From NCBI GenBank assembly GCA_963729445.1, contig CAVSNU010000002.1:310001-374000 (forward strand): a stretch of DNA of 64,000 nucleotides, written 5' to 3'. The DNA comes from JACCZH01 sp963729445. Lineage in GTDB: Bacteria > Chloroflexota > Chloroflexia > Thermomicrobiales > CFX8. Below the pieces are notes generated by a model that saw nothing but the letters and a program-made list of their open reading frames with translations, had not been told where the DNA came from and ran no database searches. The translations under genes and the position numbers were made by a program. Shown piece by piece: positions 34,554 to 43,153 of this stretch (its first letter is position 1; each line of letters begins with the position of its first letter).

Positions 34554-34815
34554 ATGAAGTTCGCCACCATCTTCGAATACGGTAACCACGATCAGATCGC
34601 AGAGACGCGGCCCATCCACCGTGAATATCTCGGCACGTTGCGGGAACAGGGCAAGTTGGCAGCGTCGGGCCCATTCGAGGACGACTCCGGCGCCCTCATC
34701 ATCTACGAAGCCGAGACGCAGAGAAGAAGCGGAAGCGCTGATTGAGGGAGACCCGTTCCGCAAGGCAGGGGTTTTCAAGAGCTACACCATCAAGCCCTGG
34801 CGGCAGGTGTTCTAG
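34554..34815 (+). pseudogene. YciI-like (YCII domain) protein, one frameshift
   Basis: It starts 'MKFATIFEYGNHDQIAETRPIHREYLGTLREQGKLAASGPFEDDSGALIIYEAET' with GAGGAGG five bases before the ATG. After about 34722 the continuation 'EAEALIEGDPFRKAGVFKSYTIKPWRQVF' lies one frame over. Deleting one A in 'GAGAAGAAG' restores a protein of about 86 residues. YCII proteins are small ferredoxin-fold proteins with a conserved His-Asp pair, sometimes acting as dehydrohalogenase-like enzymes. It is 18 bases before the aldehyde dehydrogenase gene, so the two form a likely operon. Confidence 0.85.
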
Positions 34816-34833
34816 ATCCGAAAGGAATTCAGC

Positions 34834-36347
34834 ATGGCCCAGCACATCGCCGTCGAGGACTACAAACTCGTCATCGATGGAAACCTGGTCGATTCCGCGA
34901 CCGGCGAAACGTTCGAGACCGTCTCACCAGCGAATAATGAGGTCGTGGGCAGGGTTGCCAAAGCGTCGCCAGAGGACGTCAATCGCGCCGTCGCTGCCGC
35001 GCGCCGCGCCTTTGACGATGGCCGCTGGTCGAAGATGCCGCCGGTCGAGCGGTCAAACCGTATGCGTCGCGTGGCCAACATCCTGCGGGAACGAGTGGAC
35101 GAGCTCGCCAGACTGGAGACACTGAACTGCGGCAAGATCATCGTTGAGTCCCGTGCCGACGTGCTCAACTCCGCCGCGTGCTTTGAGTACTACGCCAACC
35201 TCACCGGCCAGCTCTGGGGCGAGACCATCCCGATGAACGGCCCGCTGCTTGACTACACCGTGCGCGAGCCGGTCGGCGTGTGCGCTCAGATCATCCCCTG
35301 GAACTTCCCACTCCTGATGGCGGCCTGGAAGCTCGGGCCCGCGCTGGCGGCCGGCAACACCGTCATCCTCAAGCCCGCCAGCAACACGCCGATCACCGCG
35401 GTCGTGCTCGGCCAAATCTGCCTTGAGGCCGGTATTCCAGACGGCGTCGTCAATGTCCTGACCGGGCCTGGCTAGGACCATCGGCCAGGCACTCTGCGAG
35501 CACCCGGATGTCGACAAGGTCGCCTTCACCGGCGAGACCGAAACCGGGCGCTCGATCATCCGTAGCTCCGCCGGTACGATCAAGAAGGTATCGCTGGAGC
35601 TTGGGGGCAAGAGCCCGAACATCGTCTTCCCGGATGCCAGCATCGAAGAGGCCGTCGAATGGTCGCTCTTCAGCCGTCTTCACCAACGCCGGCCAGCGCT
35701 GCACCGCCCGCACGCGCCTCTTCCTGCACGAGTCGATCCACGACCAGTTCATGAGTGACTTCGTGGCGAAGACGGCGCGAATCAGGATCGGCGATCCGCT
35801 CGACTGGGCCACCCAGATGGGTCCGGTCATCTCGCCGACCCAGTGCGATCGCGTGCTGAGTTACGTTCAGAAAGCCAAGGAAGGCGGAGCGGACCTCGCG
35901 CACGGTGGACGACGCATCACCGATGAGGTCCTTGCGGCTGGCAACTTCGTCGAACCGACCGTTTTCGACCGCGTCACCAACGACATGTCGATTGCCCAGG
36001 AGGAGGTCTTCGGACCGGTCCTGGCGGTGATCCCGTTCAAGACCGACGAAGATGTCGCGCGCATGGCGAACGACACGATCTACGGTCTGGCGGCGACGAT
36101 CTGGACCAACGACATCAAGCGCGCCCACAGCCTGGCGGCAACCATCCAGGCCGGCAATATCTCGATCAACTACCCGACGGTCAACCCGCCGGAAGCGCCG
36201 TTTGGCGGCTACAAGCAGTCCGGTATCGGCCGCGAGCTCTCCCGCCACGCAATGGATCTCTATACCCAGGTCAAGAACGTCGTCGTCAACCTCGACGAGA
36301 AACCGTTCGACTGGTACGGCAACTGGCCCGCCGATCCGAGGCCGTAG
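34834..36347 (+). pseudogene. Aldehyde dehydrogenase, two frameshifts
   Basis: The pieces are in three successive frames. 34834-35473 gives 'NFPLLMAAWKLGPALAAGNTVILKPASNTPITA', the NAD-binding part. 35474 to about 35668 gives 'KVAFTGETETGRSIIRSSAGTIKKVSLELGGKSPNIVFPDA', with the general-base Glu. After that 'FTNAGQRCTARTRLFLHESI' carries the catalytic Cys, and the C-terminus is 'EAPFGGYKQSGIGRELSRHAMDLYTQVKNVVV'. Total length 1514 = 3x504+2 fits two inserted bases in a gene of 504 codons. It is close in style to betaine-aldehyde or gamma-aminobutyraldehyde dehydrogenases. Catalytic residues are intact, so loss of function is not supported apart from the shifts. Confidence 0.9.
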
Positions 36348-36356
36348 CGAGCAGTC

Positions 36357-36404
36357 CTCACCCTCAACCCCTCGCTCAGGCATCGGCGAGGGGCCGGGGT
36401 GAGG
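36357..36404. terminator. Bidirectional hairpin between aldehyde dehydrogenase and MBL genes
   Basis: The inner stem CCCCTCGC (36368-36375) / GCGAGGGG (36386-36393) is extended by CTCACCC / GGGTGAG (36357-36363 / 36398-36404). The two genes converge here, so a shared terminator is likely. There is no T-run on either strand. Confidence 0.55.
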
Positions 36405-36407
36405 GCC

Positions 36408-37169
36408 CTACACCTCGACCACCAGCCCGTCGTAGGCCATGACGACGTTGTCCGGCAGACGACGGCTGGTTGCGGCGTAGGGCAGCTCGTGAGAGACGTG
36501 GACCAGATACGCGCGTTCGGGATTGACCTCGGCAATGACGTCGAGCGCCTGGCCGAGCGAGAGGTGCACGGGGTGCGGCTCGTCGCGCAGCGCATTGATG
36601 ACCACCACCTCCGCTCCGCGCATGACGTCCAGCGCCGCCCGCGGAACCTCCTTGGCGTCTGTCAGATACACCAGGCCGCCTATCCGGAAACCGTTCACCG
36701 TCCAGCGCCCATGCGTAACCTGAAACGGCTGAACTCTGATCCCGGCAGCCTCGAAGCACCCGTCGAATACGTGCAGGTTGAGATCCGGCTTGCCACCATA
36801 AAACGGGAACGGATGCTCGAACGCGTAGCTGTAACGTGTCTGGAGCATCTCCGCCGTCTCGGCGTCGCAGAAGACATCCAACCTGGCCTGATTTATCTGG
36901 TTAAAGCGCCGGAGATCGTCGAAGCCATCGACATGGTCGGCGTGCGCGTGGGTGTACAGGACGGCGTCTACCCGCTTAAGCCCGACCGCTATTGATTGCA
37001 GCCGTAATTCTGGAGAGGTGTCGATGAGCAGGGTCTTGCCGGCTTCCTCAACAATGGCCGAGGTACGGGTACGCCAGTCCCGCGGGTCGTCCGACCGGCA
37101 CACCGGACAGTCACACCCGATGACCGGCACTCCATTGCTTGTTCCAGTACCCAAAAACGTTAATCGCAT
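36408..37169 (-). CDS. PhnP-like metallo-beta-lactamase-fold hydrolase
   Basis: About 253 residues from 'MRLTFLGTGTSNGVPVIGCDCPVCRSDDPRDWRTRTSA', the standard start of PhnP / phosphoribosyl cyclic phosphodiesterase-type enzymes, including the 'GCDCPVC' cysteines that bind structural zinc. The catalytic motif is 'LYTHAHADHVDGFDDLRRF' (HxHxDH). Later ligands are in 'QPFQVTHGRWTVNGFRIGGLVYLTDAKEVP' and 'YLVHVSHELPY'. PhnP cleaves 5-phosphoribosyl 1,2-cyclic phosphate, but many homologues have other phosphodiester substrates. No phn genes are nearby, so the substrate remains open. Confidence 0.88.
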   Translation of the reverse strand: MRLTFLGTGTSNGVPVIGCDCPVCRSDDPRDWRTRTSAIVEEAGKTLLIDTSPELRLQSIAVGLKRVDAVLYTHAHADHVDGFDDLRRFNQINQARLDVFCDAETAEMLQTRYSYAFEHPFPFYGGKPDLNLHVFDGCFEAAGIRVQPFQVTHGRWTVNGFRIGGLVYLTDAKEVPRAALDVMRGAEVVVINALRDEPHPVHLSLGQALDVIAEVNPERAYLVHVSHELPYAATSRRLPDNVVMAYDGLVVEV

Positions 37170-37376
37170 GCAAGAGAAGATACGCTGCTCAGCTGCTCGC
37201 GACAAGGTGCATCAACGACGCGTTTCCCGGCCTGTGCTGAAAAGCGGTACCAATAGGGCAGACAAAAGTGCTTACTCGCAAGACCCAGATCGCTATCATA
37301 CAGGGGGTTCCGGGAATCACTCTTTCTGAGGGCACCTGGGATAACCAACTGCTGCTGGGCCAGAGTCAGGACCGAC

Positions 37377-39776
37377 ATGACGCCAGACGAACAGACACTT
37401 CGCACGCCGCGCCTGCTTGGTGACGCCAACTGGCGTGTCCGGTCGATCGACCCGGAACCAGCCCAGGTCGAGATCGATCCGCATCTCCTGGCACGGCTGA
37501 CTCGCATCTCCTACGCATTTTCATCGGGGACACCCTTCGACGGCATTCTGCACGAAATCTCCTCGGCCGCAGCCCAGGCGTTGGAGAGCGAGATCGTCCT
37601 GATCCGCTTGATTGCCTCGGACGAAACGAACTTCGTCGTGCAGGCGGCTCTGGGTCCGGCGCCTCTCTCCATTGGCGGGTTGATGGGCGGGTATAGCGTC
37701 ATCACCGATCCGATACGCGCGGCCACCGTCGGCGACACGATCACGATCAACCTGCTCACCGACAACACCCAACCGACCCTGAGCTCGAACGAAAGTTGGT
37801 CGTTCCAGCAACTCGGGGGTCATCACCTGCTGCTCGTACCGCTATTCGCCAATGGTTTGCTCGTTGGGCGCATGGATGTGCTGCGGACACGAAACGAGAA
37901 GTTTCAACCCAATAGTGTTGCCCTGGCCAGCCTCATCGGCTCGTACGCGGCACAGGCGCTGCATACCCACCGTCTCGAGCTGGCAGCTGAGGAGAGTCAG
38001 ATCTTTCAGACCGTTCTCGGGCTGCATCAATCTATCGAGCACCTCGCGGACCCGCACACGATCCTGCAAGCGGTTGCGGAGCTGATCATCCGCGAGCCAG
38101 GTTGCGCGCGCTGCTATGCCATGCTCTGGGATGGGGAGCGTGGCGAATTTGTGCCGACTGCCGTCGCCGGGCTGGAGCCACACCTCGTCGACATGCTGAA
38201 ACTGATCACGCTCTCGCCCCAGGTCGTGCCGGCGTTCGACCAGATGATGCACAGCAGCCGGCCGCTGGTCGTGGGTGACGCGACGAAGTCGACGCTGCTG
38301 CCCCAGTCCCTGGTGCGAGCGCTCGGTATCCGCGCAGCCATGATCGTGCCCCTGCGTGGCCGGCACCACCAGACGATCGGCTTTCTCCTGGTTGACCAGA
38401 ATGACGAGGGCGTGCATTTCAACGAGCGCCAGGTGACGATTATGTCGGGGATGGCGCGGCACCTCTCCGCCATGATCGAGAATGCGATTCTCTACGACAA
38501 AGCAGTGACGTCGTCGGACAGTCTGTCCGTCATCAACGAGATCGGCATCCAGCTCGCCATGCTGACCGACGAGCAGAGCCTCTTTCGGCAGCTCCATTTC
38601 CAGGTCGCATCGGTTGTTGACGCGTCCTACTTTGCGCTGGCGCTGCTCACCAGCGACCGCCGTCAGATCGACATCTGGCAAGCCATCGACGGCGAGATCG
38701 CAGAAGAGCCCGTGCGGGTCGATTCCGCGGACGACGTGCTCTCCAGGGTCGTCACGACCGGCAGGCCGTCGTTGACAGGGGCGCGAACCGGTGAGGACGC
38801 AGCGCGCTGGCCCACAGATTATGACGACGAAGAGGTGATCCACTCTCAAATGACCGCGCCAATTACCGTCGGTCGCAACGTCATCGGTGCGCTTTCCGTC
38901 CATTCACCCTTCCGGCACGCTTACGGTCCACGCGATCTGGAGCTCCTCTCGGCGATCGCGCTCCACACCGGCGTGGCCATCGAGAATGCCCGCCTGTACC
39001 GCTTCATCCAGGCGCGCGGCGACCGCCGGGCGGTTGTTCTGGATGCCGTCATCAACCGGCACGAGATTGAGCGCAAAGAGCTCGTAGACGACATTCACGA
39101 CAACACCCTGCAAACTCTGGCCGCCTGCCTCTACCGGTTGGACCGGGTGCAAGATACGGCAGCACGGCTCGATACCCACGACGACGTTGTGAACGACCTG
39201 ATTGAAGTGCGCGAGGAACTATCCGAGAACATCGATCGCCTGCGCAAGCGCGTCTTCGCTCTGCGGCCGGCCACTCTTGATGTACTCGGGTTGGGGCCAG
39301 CCCTGCGTGAGTATCTCGCCGGACTCGAAAAAGACTACGCGATCAAAACGCATCTCCGCATGAGCCTGCCCCAGCGCCTGCTACCCGAGCACGAAACCGT
39401 CGTCTATCGCATCGTGCAGGAAGCGGTCTCCCACATTCAGGTGAGAGGTAACGTCAGCGCGATCGTCGTGAAACTCCGTGGTGAGGGCGATGCCGTCTCG
39501 ATCGCCGTGCATATCGATAGTGACACGGCGCTTGGACCGGAGAGCTCGCCCGAGGAAGCTGGCGAGGCCGATGTCGGACTGATGGCATTGATCGAGCGCA
39601 CTGAGCTCGCCGGCGGGGACCTCCGGATCGGGCGCTCTGCCGATGGTAGATCGGTCATGCTCATCACCGTCCCTGCTGCGGCACGCACGACTCCGGTGCT
39701 TGAGGACCCTGAGCCTGGGGCGACAGAGCCTGATTCAGCGTTGAAGGGCGACGCGCATGGCAACAGCGATGAGTGA
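37377..39776 (+). CDS. Multi-GAF sensor histidine kinase (NarL type) with degenerate ATPase domain
   Basis: The protein has 799 residues. Three GAF-like domains span about residues 50-205, 220-375 and 390-550, with no membrane segment, so it is cytoplasmic. A HisKA_3 domain follows with phosphoacceptor His in 'ELVDDIHDNTLQTLAACLYRL'. The ATPase region is eroded: the N-box reads 'YRIVQEAVSHIQVRGNVS' instead of E-A-x-x-N-x-x-x-H-A. The DxGxG box is absent ('VAVHIDSDTALG') and only 'VGLMALIERTELAGGDLRIG' resembles the G2 region. It is followed by a 20-base overlap with an intact kinase, and may act as a sensory partner that is phosphorylated in trans. Confidence 0.85.
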   Translation: MTPDEQTLRTPRLLGDANWRVRSIDPEPAQVEIDPHLLARLTRISYAFSSGTPFDGILHEISSAAAQALESEIVLIRLIASDETNFVVQAALGPAPLSIGGLMGGYSVITDPIRAATVGDTITINLLTDNTQPTLSSNESWSFQQLGGHHLLLVPLFANGLLVGRMDVLRTRNEKFQPNSVALASLIGSYAAQALHTHRLELAAEESQIFQTVLGLHQSIEHLADPHTILQAVAELIIREPGCARCYAMLWDGERGEFVPTAVAGLEPHLVDMLKLITLSPQVVPAFDQMMHSSRPLVVGDATKSTLLPQSLVRALGIRAAMIVPLRGRHHQTIGFLLVDQNDEGVHFNERQVTIMSGMARHLSAMIENAILYDKAVTSSDSLSVINEIGIQLAMLTDEQSLFRQLHFQVASVVDASYFALALLTSDRRQIDIWQAIDGEIAEEPVRVDSADDVLSRVVTTGRPSLTGARTGEDAARWPTDYDDEEVIHSQMTAPITVGRNVIGALSVHSPFRHAYGPRDLELLSAIALHTGVAIENARLYRFIQARGDRRAVVLDAVINRHEIERKELVDDIHDNTLQTLAACLYRLDRVQDTAARLDTHDDVVNDLIEVREELSENIDRLRKRVFALRPATLDVLGLGPALREYLAGLEKDYAIKTHLRMSLPQRLLPEHETVVYRIVQEAVSHIQVRGNVSAIVVKLRGEGDAVSIAVHIDSDTALGPESSPEEAGEADVGLMALIERTELAGGDLRIGRSADGRSVMLITVPAAARTTPVLEDPEPGATEPDSALKGDAHGNSDE

Positions 39777-41085
39777 GAAATCGACTCCGGCAGGGGCCGC
39801 GCCCGGCGCGTCAAACCGCCAGATGGAGCGCTACCTGAGCACACCACTCGCGAGCTACCCGTTTGACCTCCAGTCGCGTCTCGTCGATGCGTCGTCGGTG
39901 CAGGACGTCTATGAGATTGGCGTGGCCATGCTGGCTCGCATACCGGCCACAGTCGGCGTGCGTATTTTCCAGCGAGATGACCGAGGTGAGCTCCTCCTCG
40001 TCCACGCCTGGCAATCGCCGCTCGTCAGCGAGACGTCTGCCACTCCTGAGGAGTTGAGCAAAGCCGTTCACCAGCGTTGGATTGCCGCCCACCGGGTGGG
40101 CCATAACACCCTGGAATTCGCCCGGCCGTTCTATTTGAGCCATCATCCGCGTTGGTTGATCGTGCCCATGCTGGCCGGTGACGAGCTTATCGGTGCGATA
40201 GCCGCCGAGCGCCGCGACGGCGAGATTTTCCCCTACGCCGCCGAGGACGTCGTCGCGTTCGCCGCGGTTGCCGCTGGAGTGTCGTCGGGTATCCGCACGG
40301 TGTTTCTCCGCGACCGCACCGATCTCTTGAGCAATACCGAAGCCAGGGCCGACATCATCAATCAGGAACGCCGGCAAATCGGCCGTGAGCTGCACGACAA
40401 TGTCGTTCAGAACCTCGCCTATCTCAACATGAAGCTGGAAATCGTAGAGAAATACGTCACGGACAATCCCGCGATCGCCAGCAACGAGCTCCAGGCGGCA
40501 CGGACGTTGCTGGAGCGCTCGATTACGGAACTCCGCCGGACCATCGGCGAAGCGCGGCGTCCGGTGGCCCAGCGCCGCGGAATCACCGGTCAGTTGCGGT
40601 CATTGGCGTCCACCATCGCCATCGATACATCGGACTTTGAGATGGATTTGAAGCAGATTTCAGGCGTCCAGCTTGTTCCGGAAATCGAGCGAGCACTCGT
40701 CGGAATCGTGCGCGAAGCGCTCCAGAACGTGCGCAAGCACGCTCACGCGAGCTCGGTCAGGCTCGAAGTAAACCGCACGGATGAGGAACTGCAGGTGTGT
40801 GTCTACGACGACGGTGTGGGCATGCCCGACAGCGGACCGCCACACCGGCCGAACCATTTCGGGGTGGAGCAGATGCGCGAGCTCGCCGAGGACCTCGGAG
40901 GCAAACTCACCATCAGCTCTGAGAGTGGGCACGGCACAACGATCGAGGCGACACTGCCGTTGGCAGTCTCACGGAGTTATCACAGCTCGCCAGCGAGCAC
41001 TGGACTGAGCGTCGGCGAATATCCAGTCCGGCGCGACGCGAACGATCGCCAGCCGGTTCCAACCGCAGGCGGATCGCAGGATTAG
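39757..41085 (+). CDS. GAF-domain sensor histidine kinase (NarL type)
   Basis: The protein has 442 residues. One GAF domain (about 45-185) is followed by HisKA_3 with 'RRQIGRELHDNVVQNLAYLNMKLEIVEKYV' (phosphoacceptor His), then an intact HATPase: N-box 'VREALQNVRKHAHASSVRLEV', D-box 'VYDDGVGMPDSG' and 'HFGVEQMRELAEDLGGKLTISSESGHGTTIEATLP'. There is no membrane segment. ATG 39757 overlaps the upstream kinase by 20 bases; ATG 39769 is an alternative. Nine bases separate it from the response regulator, so all three are one operon and presumably one signalling unit. Confidence 0.92.
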   Translation: MATAMSEKSTPAGAAPGASNRQMERYLSTPLASYPFDLQSRLVDASSVQDVYEIGVAMLARIPATVGVRIFQRDDRGELLLVHAWQSPLVSETSATPEELSKAVHQRWIAAHRVGHNTLEFARPFYLSHHPRWLIVPMLAGDELIGAIAAERRDGEIFPYAAEDVVAFAAVAAGVSSGIRTVFLRDRTDLLSNTEARADIINQERRQIGRELHDNVVQNLAYLNMKLEIVEKYVTDNPAIASNELQAARTLLERSITELRRTIGEARRPVAQRRGITGQLRSLASTIAIDTSDFEMDLKQISGVQLVPEIERALVGIVREALQNVRKHAHASSVRLEVNRTDEELQVCVYDDGVGMPDSGPPHRPNHFGVEQMRELAEDLGGKLTISSESGHGTTIEATLPLAVSRSYHSSPASTGLSVGEYPVRRDANDRQPVPTAGGSQD

Positions 41086-41094
41086 GACGAACGA

Positions 41095-41811
41095 ATGTCG
41101 ACAGACGTATCAAGATCGCCCGAAGTAGTGAAAGACGAAGCACCGATGCTGCGCGTCGTGATAGCCGACGACCACGATCTGTTCCGCGAAGGCTTGCGCC
41201 AACTCCTCCAGTCCGTCGACGACATCACGGTGGTCGGTGAGGCAAGCAACGGTCACCAGGCTGTCAAGCTCGTCATGGAACATCGACCGGACGTGGTCCT
41301 GATGGACATCAGCATGCCCGAGATGGATGGCATCCAGGCGACTGAATTCATCGTGCAGCGCTATCCCGAGACGCATGTCGTGGTCCTGACGATGTACACC
41401 GATGACGAGTACGCCATTCACGCCATTCGAGCCGGCGCCAAGGGCTATCTCCTCAAGAACACGCGTTCGAGCGACGTCATCGAGGCGATCCGCTTGGCCG
41501 CAGCGGGAGGCTCGGCGATCGACCCATCTCTCGGGCCAGTGCTCATGCGCGAATTCCAGCGTTTGCTGAACAGCACTCCTGGGGGATCGCAGCAACAGCT
41601 CTCCGAGCGCGAGCTGCACTTCCTTGAGCTCCTCGCCAAGGGGCGCAACAACCGGCAGATCGCGGTCGAGATGGAGCTTGCCGAAAGCACCGTCAAAAAC
41701 AACCTGAGCGTGCTCTTCCAGAAGATCGGCGTCCGCGACCGCACCCAGGCCGTCCTCTACGCCTTCTCCAACGGTCTCGTCACACCCCCGAATGAGACGA
41801 ACCGGACATAG
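41095..41811 (+). CDS. NarL/FixJ-family response regulator
   Basis: The protein has 238 residues. A receiver domain has the acidic pair in 'RVVIADDHDLFREGL', the phospho-Asp in 'PDVVLMDISMPEMDG', the Thr in 'VVVLTMYTDDEYAI' and the Lys in 'GAKGYLLKNT'. It is followed by a LuxR-type helix-turn-helix ('LSERELHFLELLAKGRNNRQIAVEMELAESTVKNNLSVLFQKIGVRDRTQAVLYA'). It should be phosphorylated by the kinases immediately upstream. Its targets are not evident; the next genes downstream are on the other strand beyond a repeat island. Confidence 0.94.
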   Translation: MSTDVSRSPEVVKDEAPMLRVVIADDHDLFREGLRQLLQSVDDITVVGEASNGHQAVKLVMEHRPDVVLMDISMPEMDGIQATEFIVQRYPETHVVVLTMYTDDEYAIHAIRAGAKGYLLKNTRSSDVIEAIRLAAAGGSAIDPSLGPVLMREFQRLLNSTPGGSQQQLSERELHFLELLAKGRNNRQIAVEMELAESTVKNNLSVLFQKIGVRDRTQAVLYAFSNGLVTPPNETNRT

Positions 41812-41924
41812 ATCAAGACATACCGTTGCGCGAGGTGGTGTGCCGGAGCAGAGGCATGCACCAGTCATCCTGAGCCTATTCGCTATCATGAGCGTCTTGA
41901 TAGTCATCCTGAGTATTGGACCAC

Positions 41925-41992
41925 AGGGGAGTTGTCACGCGCCGGGGGTCCTACTGGGGGTGACACCATCATCGTGGTCCAGTACCGAGCGC
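41925..41992. repeat. Family C module flanked by inverted ends (island 6)
   Basis: ATTGGACCACAGGGG-AGTTGTCACGCGCCGGGGGT on the left is answered by GGTGACACCATCATCGTGGTCCAGTA on the right, giving TGGACCAC / GTGGTCCA ends. The same module appears at about 28519, 28758 and, inverted, near 22990, 25330 and 42190. It belongs to the 617-base gene-free gap 41812-42428. Confidence 0.65.
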
Positions 41993-41998
41993 CCAACC

Positions 41999-42083
41999 AG
42001 TCATCCTGAGCGTAAGGAAGGATCTCCACTCAAACCCCTCGGGAGTCAGGCCAGAGATCCTTCGCTTCGCTCAGAATGACTGG
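41999..42083. repeat. Family A palindrome (island 6, first copy)
   Basis: AGTCATCCTGAGCGTAAGGAAGGATCTC on the left pairs with AGAGATCCTTCGCTTCGCTCAGAATGACT on the right. The loop contains CCCCTCGGGAGTCAGGCC. Same order and size as copies at 25191 and 33109. Confidence 0.8.
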
Positions 42084-42112
42084 TTGGGCGCTCAGGATGA
42101 CCGACGTTCGTT

Positions 42113-42176
42113 AGAGCTCGTCTCCTCCCGAAACCCCGGTCCGCTCGACGCGAGAGGAGACGAGCTCCTCCCCTAC
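42113..42176. repeat. Family B palindrome, left end truncated (island 6)
   Basis: The left arm survives only from AGAGCTCGTCTCCTCCCG (42113-42130). The 20-base loop (42131-42150) differs by one base from that at 22907-22926 and has the same orientation. The right arm is 42151-42176. Confidence 0.8.
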
Positions 42177-42255
42177 CGACAGACAGCCGCCGGCGCGCGA
42201 CAACTCCTCTGTAGTCCAGTACTGGGCGCCATGATAGGCACCCTGAGCGTTCATC

Positions 42256-42345
42256 AGTCATCCTGAGCGCCAGCGAAGGATCTCTAGTCAACCGCCTCAG
42301 TGATCCAGCACGAGATCCTTCCTGACGTCAGGATGACTCATAAGC
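42256..42345. repeat. Family A palindrome (island 6, second copy)
   Basis: AGTCATCCTGAGCGCCAGCGAAGGATCTC pairs with CGAGATCCTTCCTGACGTCAGGATGACT. Preceded by one tandem end unit (CACCCTGAGCGTTCATC at 42240) and followed by another (AAGCTCAGGATGACC, 42342-42356). Confidence 0.8.
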
Positions 42346-42428
42346 TCAGGATGACCGGCGTTCGCTAGAGCTCACCCACAGCACGGCCAATGGGACCGGC
42401 TCGACGGGCTCCTACAACCGTTACCCGC

Positions 42429-43064
42429 CTAAAACAATTTCCCCGTCGAAACGACCCGCTCCATCCAGCGACGCTCCTGGCCGATGGTCGTGGGCTCACC
42501 GTGGCCGGTGTAGACGGTGACCTCATCTGGTAGCTCAAGCAGTTTCGCGATGGAGGCCACCGTCTCAGCTTCGCTGGCACCGGGAATATCGACCCGCCCG
42601 TAGCCGCCGGGGAAGAGGGTGTCGCCGCCGAAGAGCGAGCCGCTCTCGGCGTGGTAGAGCGAGATCTGGCCGGGCGAATGACCCGGAGTATGGAACACCC
42701 GGAAGCGATGCTCGGCGAGCTCTACCGTGTCCCCTTCGGAGAGGATCCGATCCGGCGTGGCGGCTGGGAACGCACGCTCGCCGGGCGACTCCAGACGCTC
42801 ACGGTCCAGATCGTGCATCATGACCGGGATCTCATAGCGGTCCCGCACCGCCGTCGTATCTTCGATGTGATCCCAATGACCGTGGGTAATTACCAGCGCG
42901 ACAGGCGATGCTTTGCGCGCCATAACCTCGCCCTCGATAAGCACAGCGCTCTCTGGAGGAGCGTCGATGATCAGCGCCTGGGAGGTTGCCGGATCGATCA
43001 CAACAAACGCGTTTGTTGAGATTGGTCCCGCGGGAATCTGAATAACCTCTAGTGGCATTTCCAC
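42429..43064 (-). CDS. Metallo-beta-lactamase-fold hydrolase (glyoxalase II-like)
   Basis: The 211 residues carry the glyoxalase-II/MBL ligand series: 'LVITHGHWDHIEDTTAVRDRY' (HxHxDH), 'FRVFHTPGHSPGQISLYHAESGSLFGGDTLFPGGYGRVD', and the last His in 'VTVYTGHGEPTTIGQE'. Short YcbL-type proteins like this hydrolyse S-lactoylglutathione or other thioesters. The organism may lack glutathione, so the true substrate is uncertain. It starts at ATG 43064 (or 43058). It is 89 bases downstream of the ABC permease on the same strand. Confidence 0.9.
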   Translation of the reverse strand: MEMPLEVIQIPAGPISTNAFVVIDPATSQALIIDAPPESAVLIEGEVMARKASPVALVITHGHWDHIEDTTAVRDRYEIPVMMHDLDRERLESPGERAFPAATPDRILSEGDTVELAEHRFRVFHTPGHSPGQISLYHAESGSLFGGDTLFPGGYGRVDIPGASEAETVASIAKLLELPDEVTVYTGHGEPTTIGQERRWMERVVSTGKLF

Positions 43065-43153
43065 GTGTCCGTTTCATTGGGTTCAAATGGCAACATCCGC
43101 GGATCGCGGGCGACGTTTACCCAATCATACGTGACAGGCAAGCATCCTCTTCG

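Noticed and set aside
34834..36347. Programmed ribosomal frameshifting in the aldehyde dehydrogenase
   Set aside because: There are two shifts in one gene and others in unrelated neighbours, with no slippery heptamer or downstream pseudoknot. Sequence error or lesion is simpler.
37842..38903. 353-codon leftward open frame
   Set aside because: It is antisense to the GAF domains of the first histidine kinase and shows no domain of its own.
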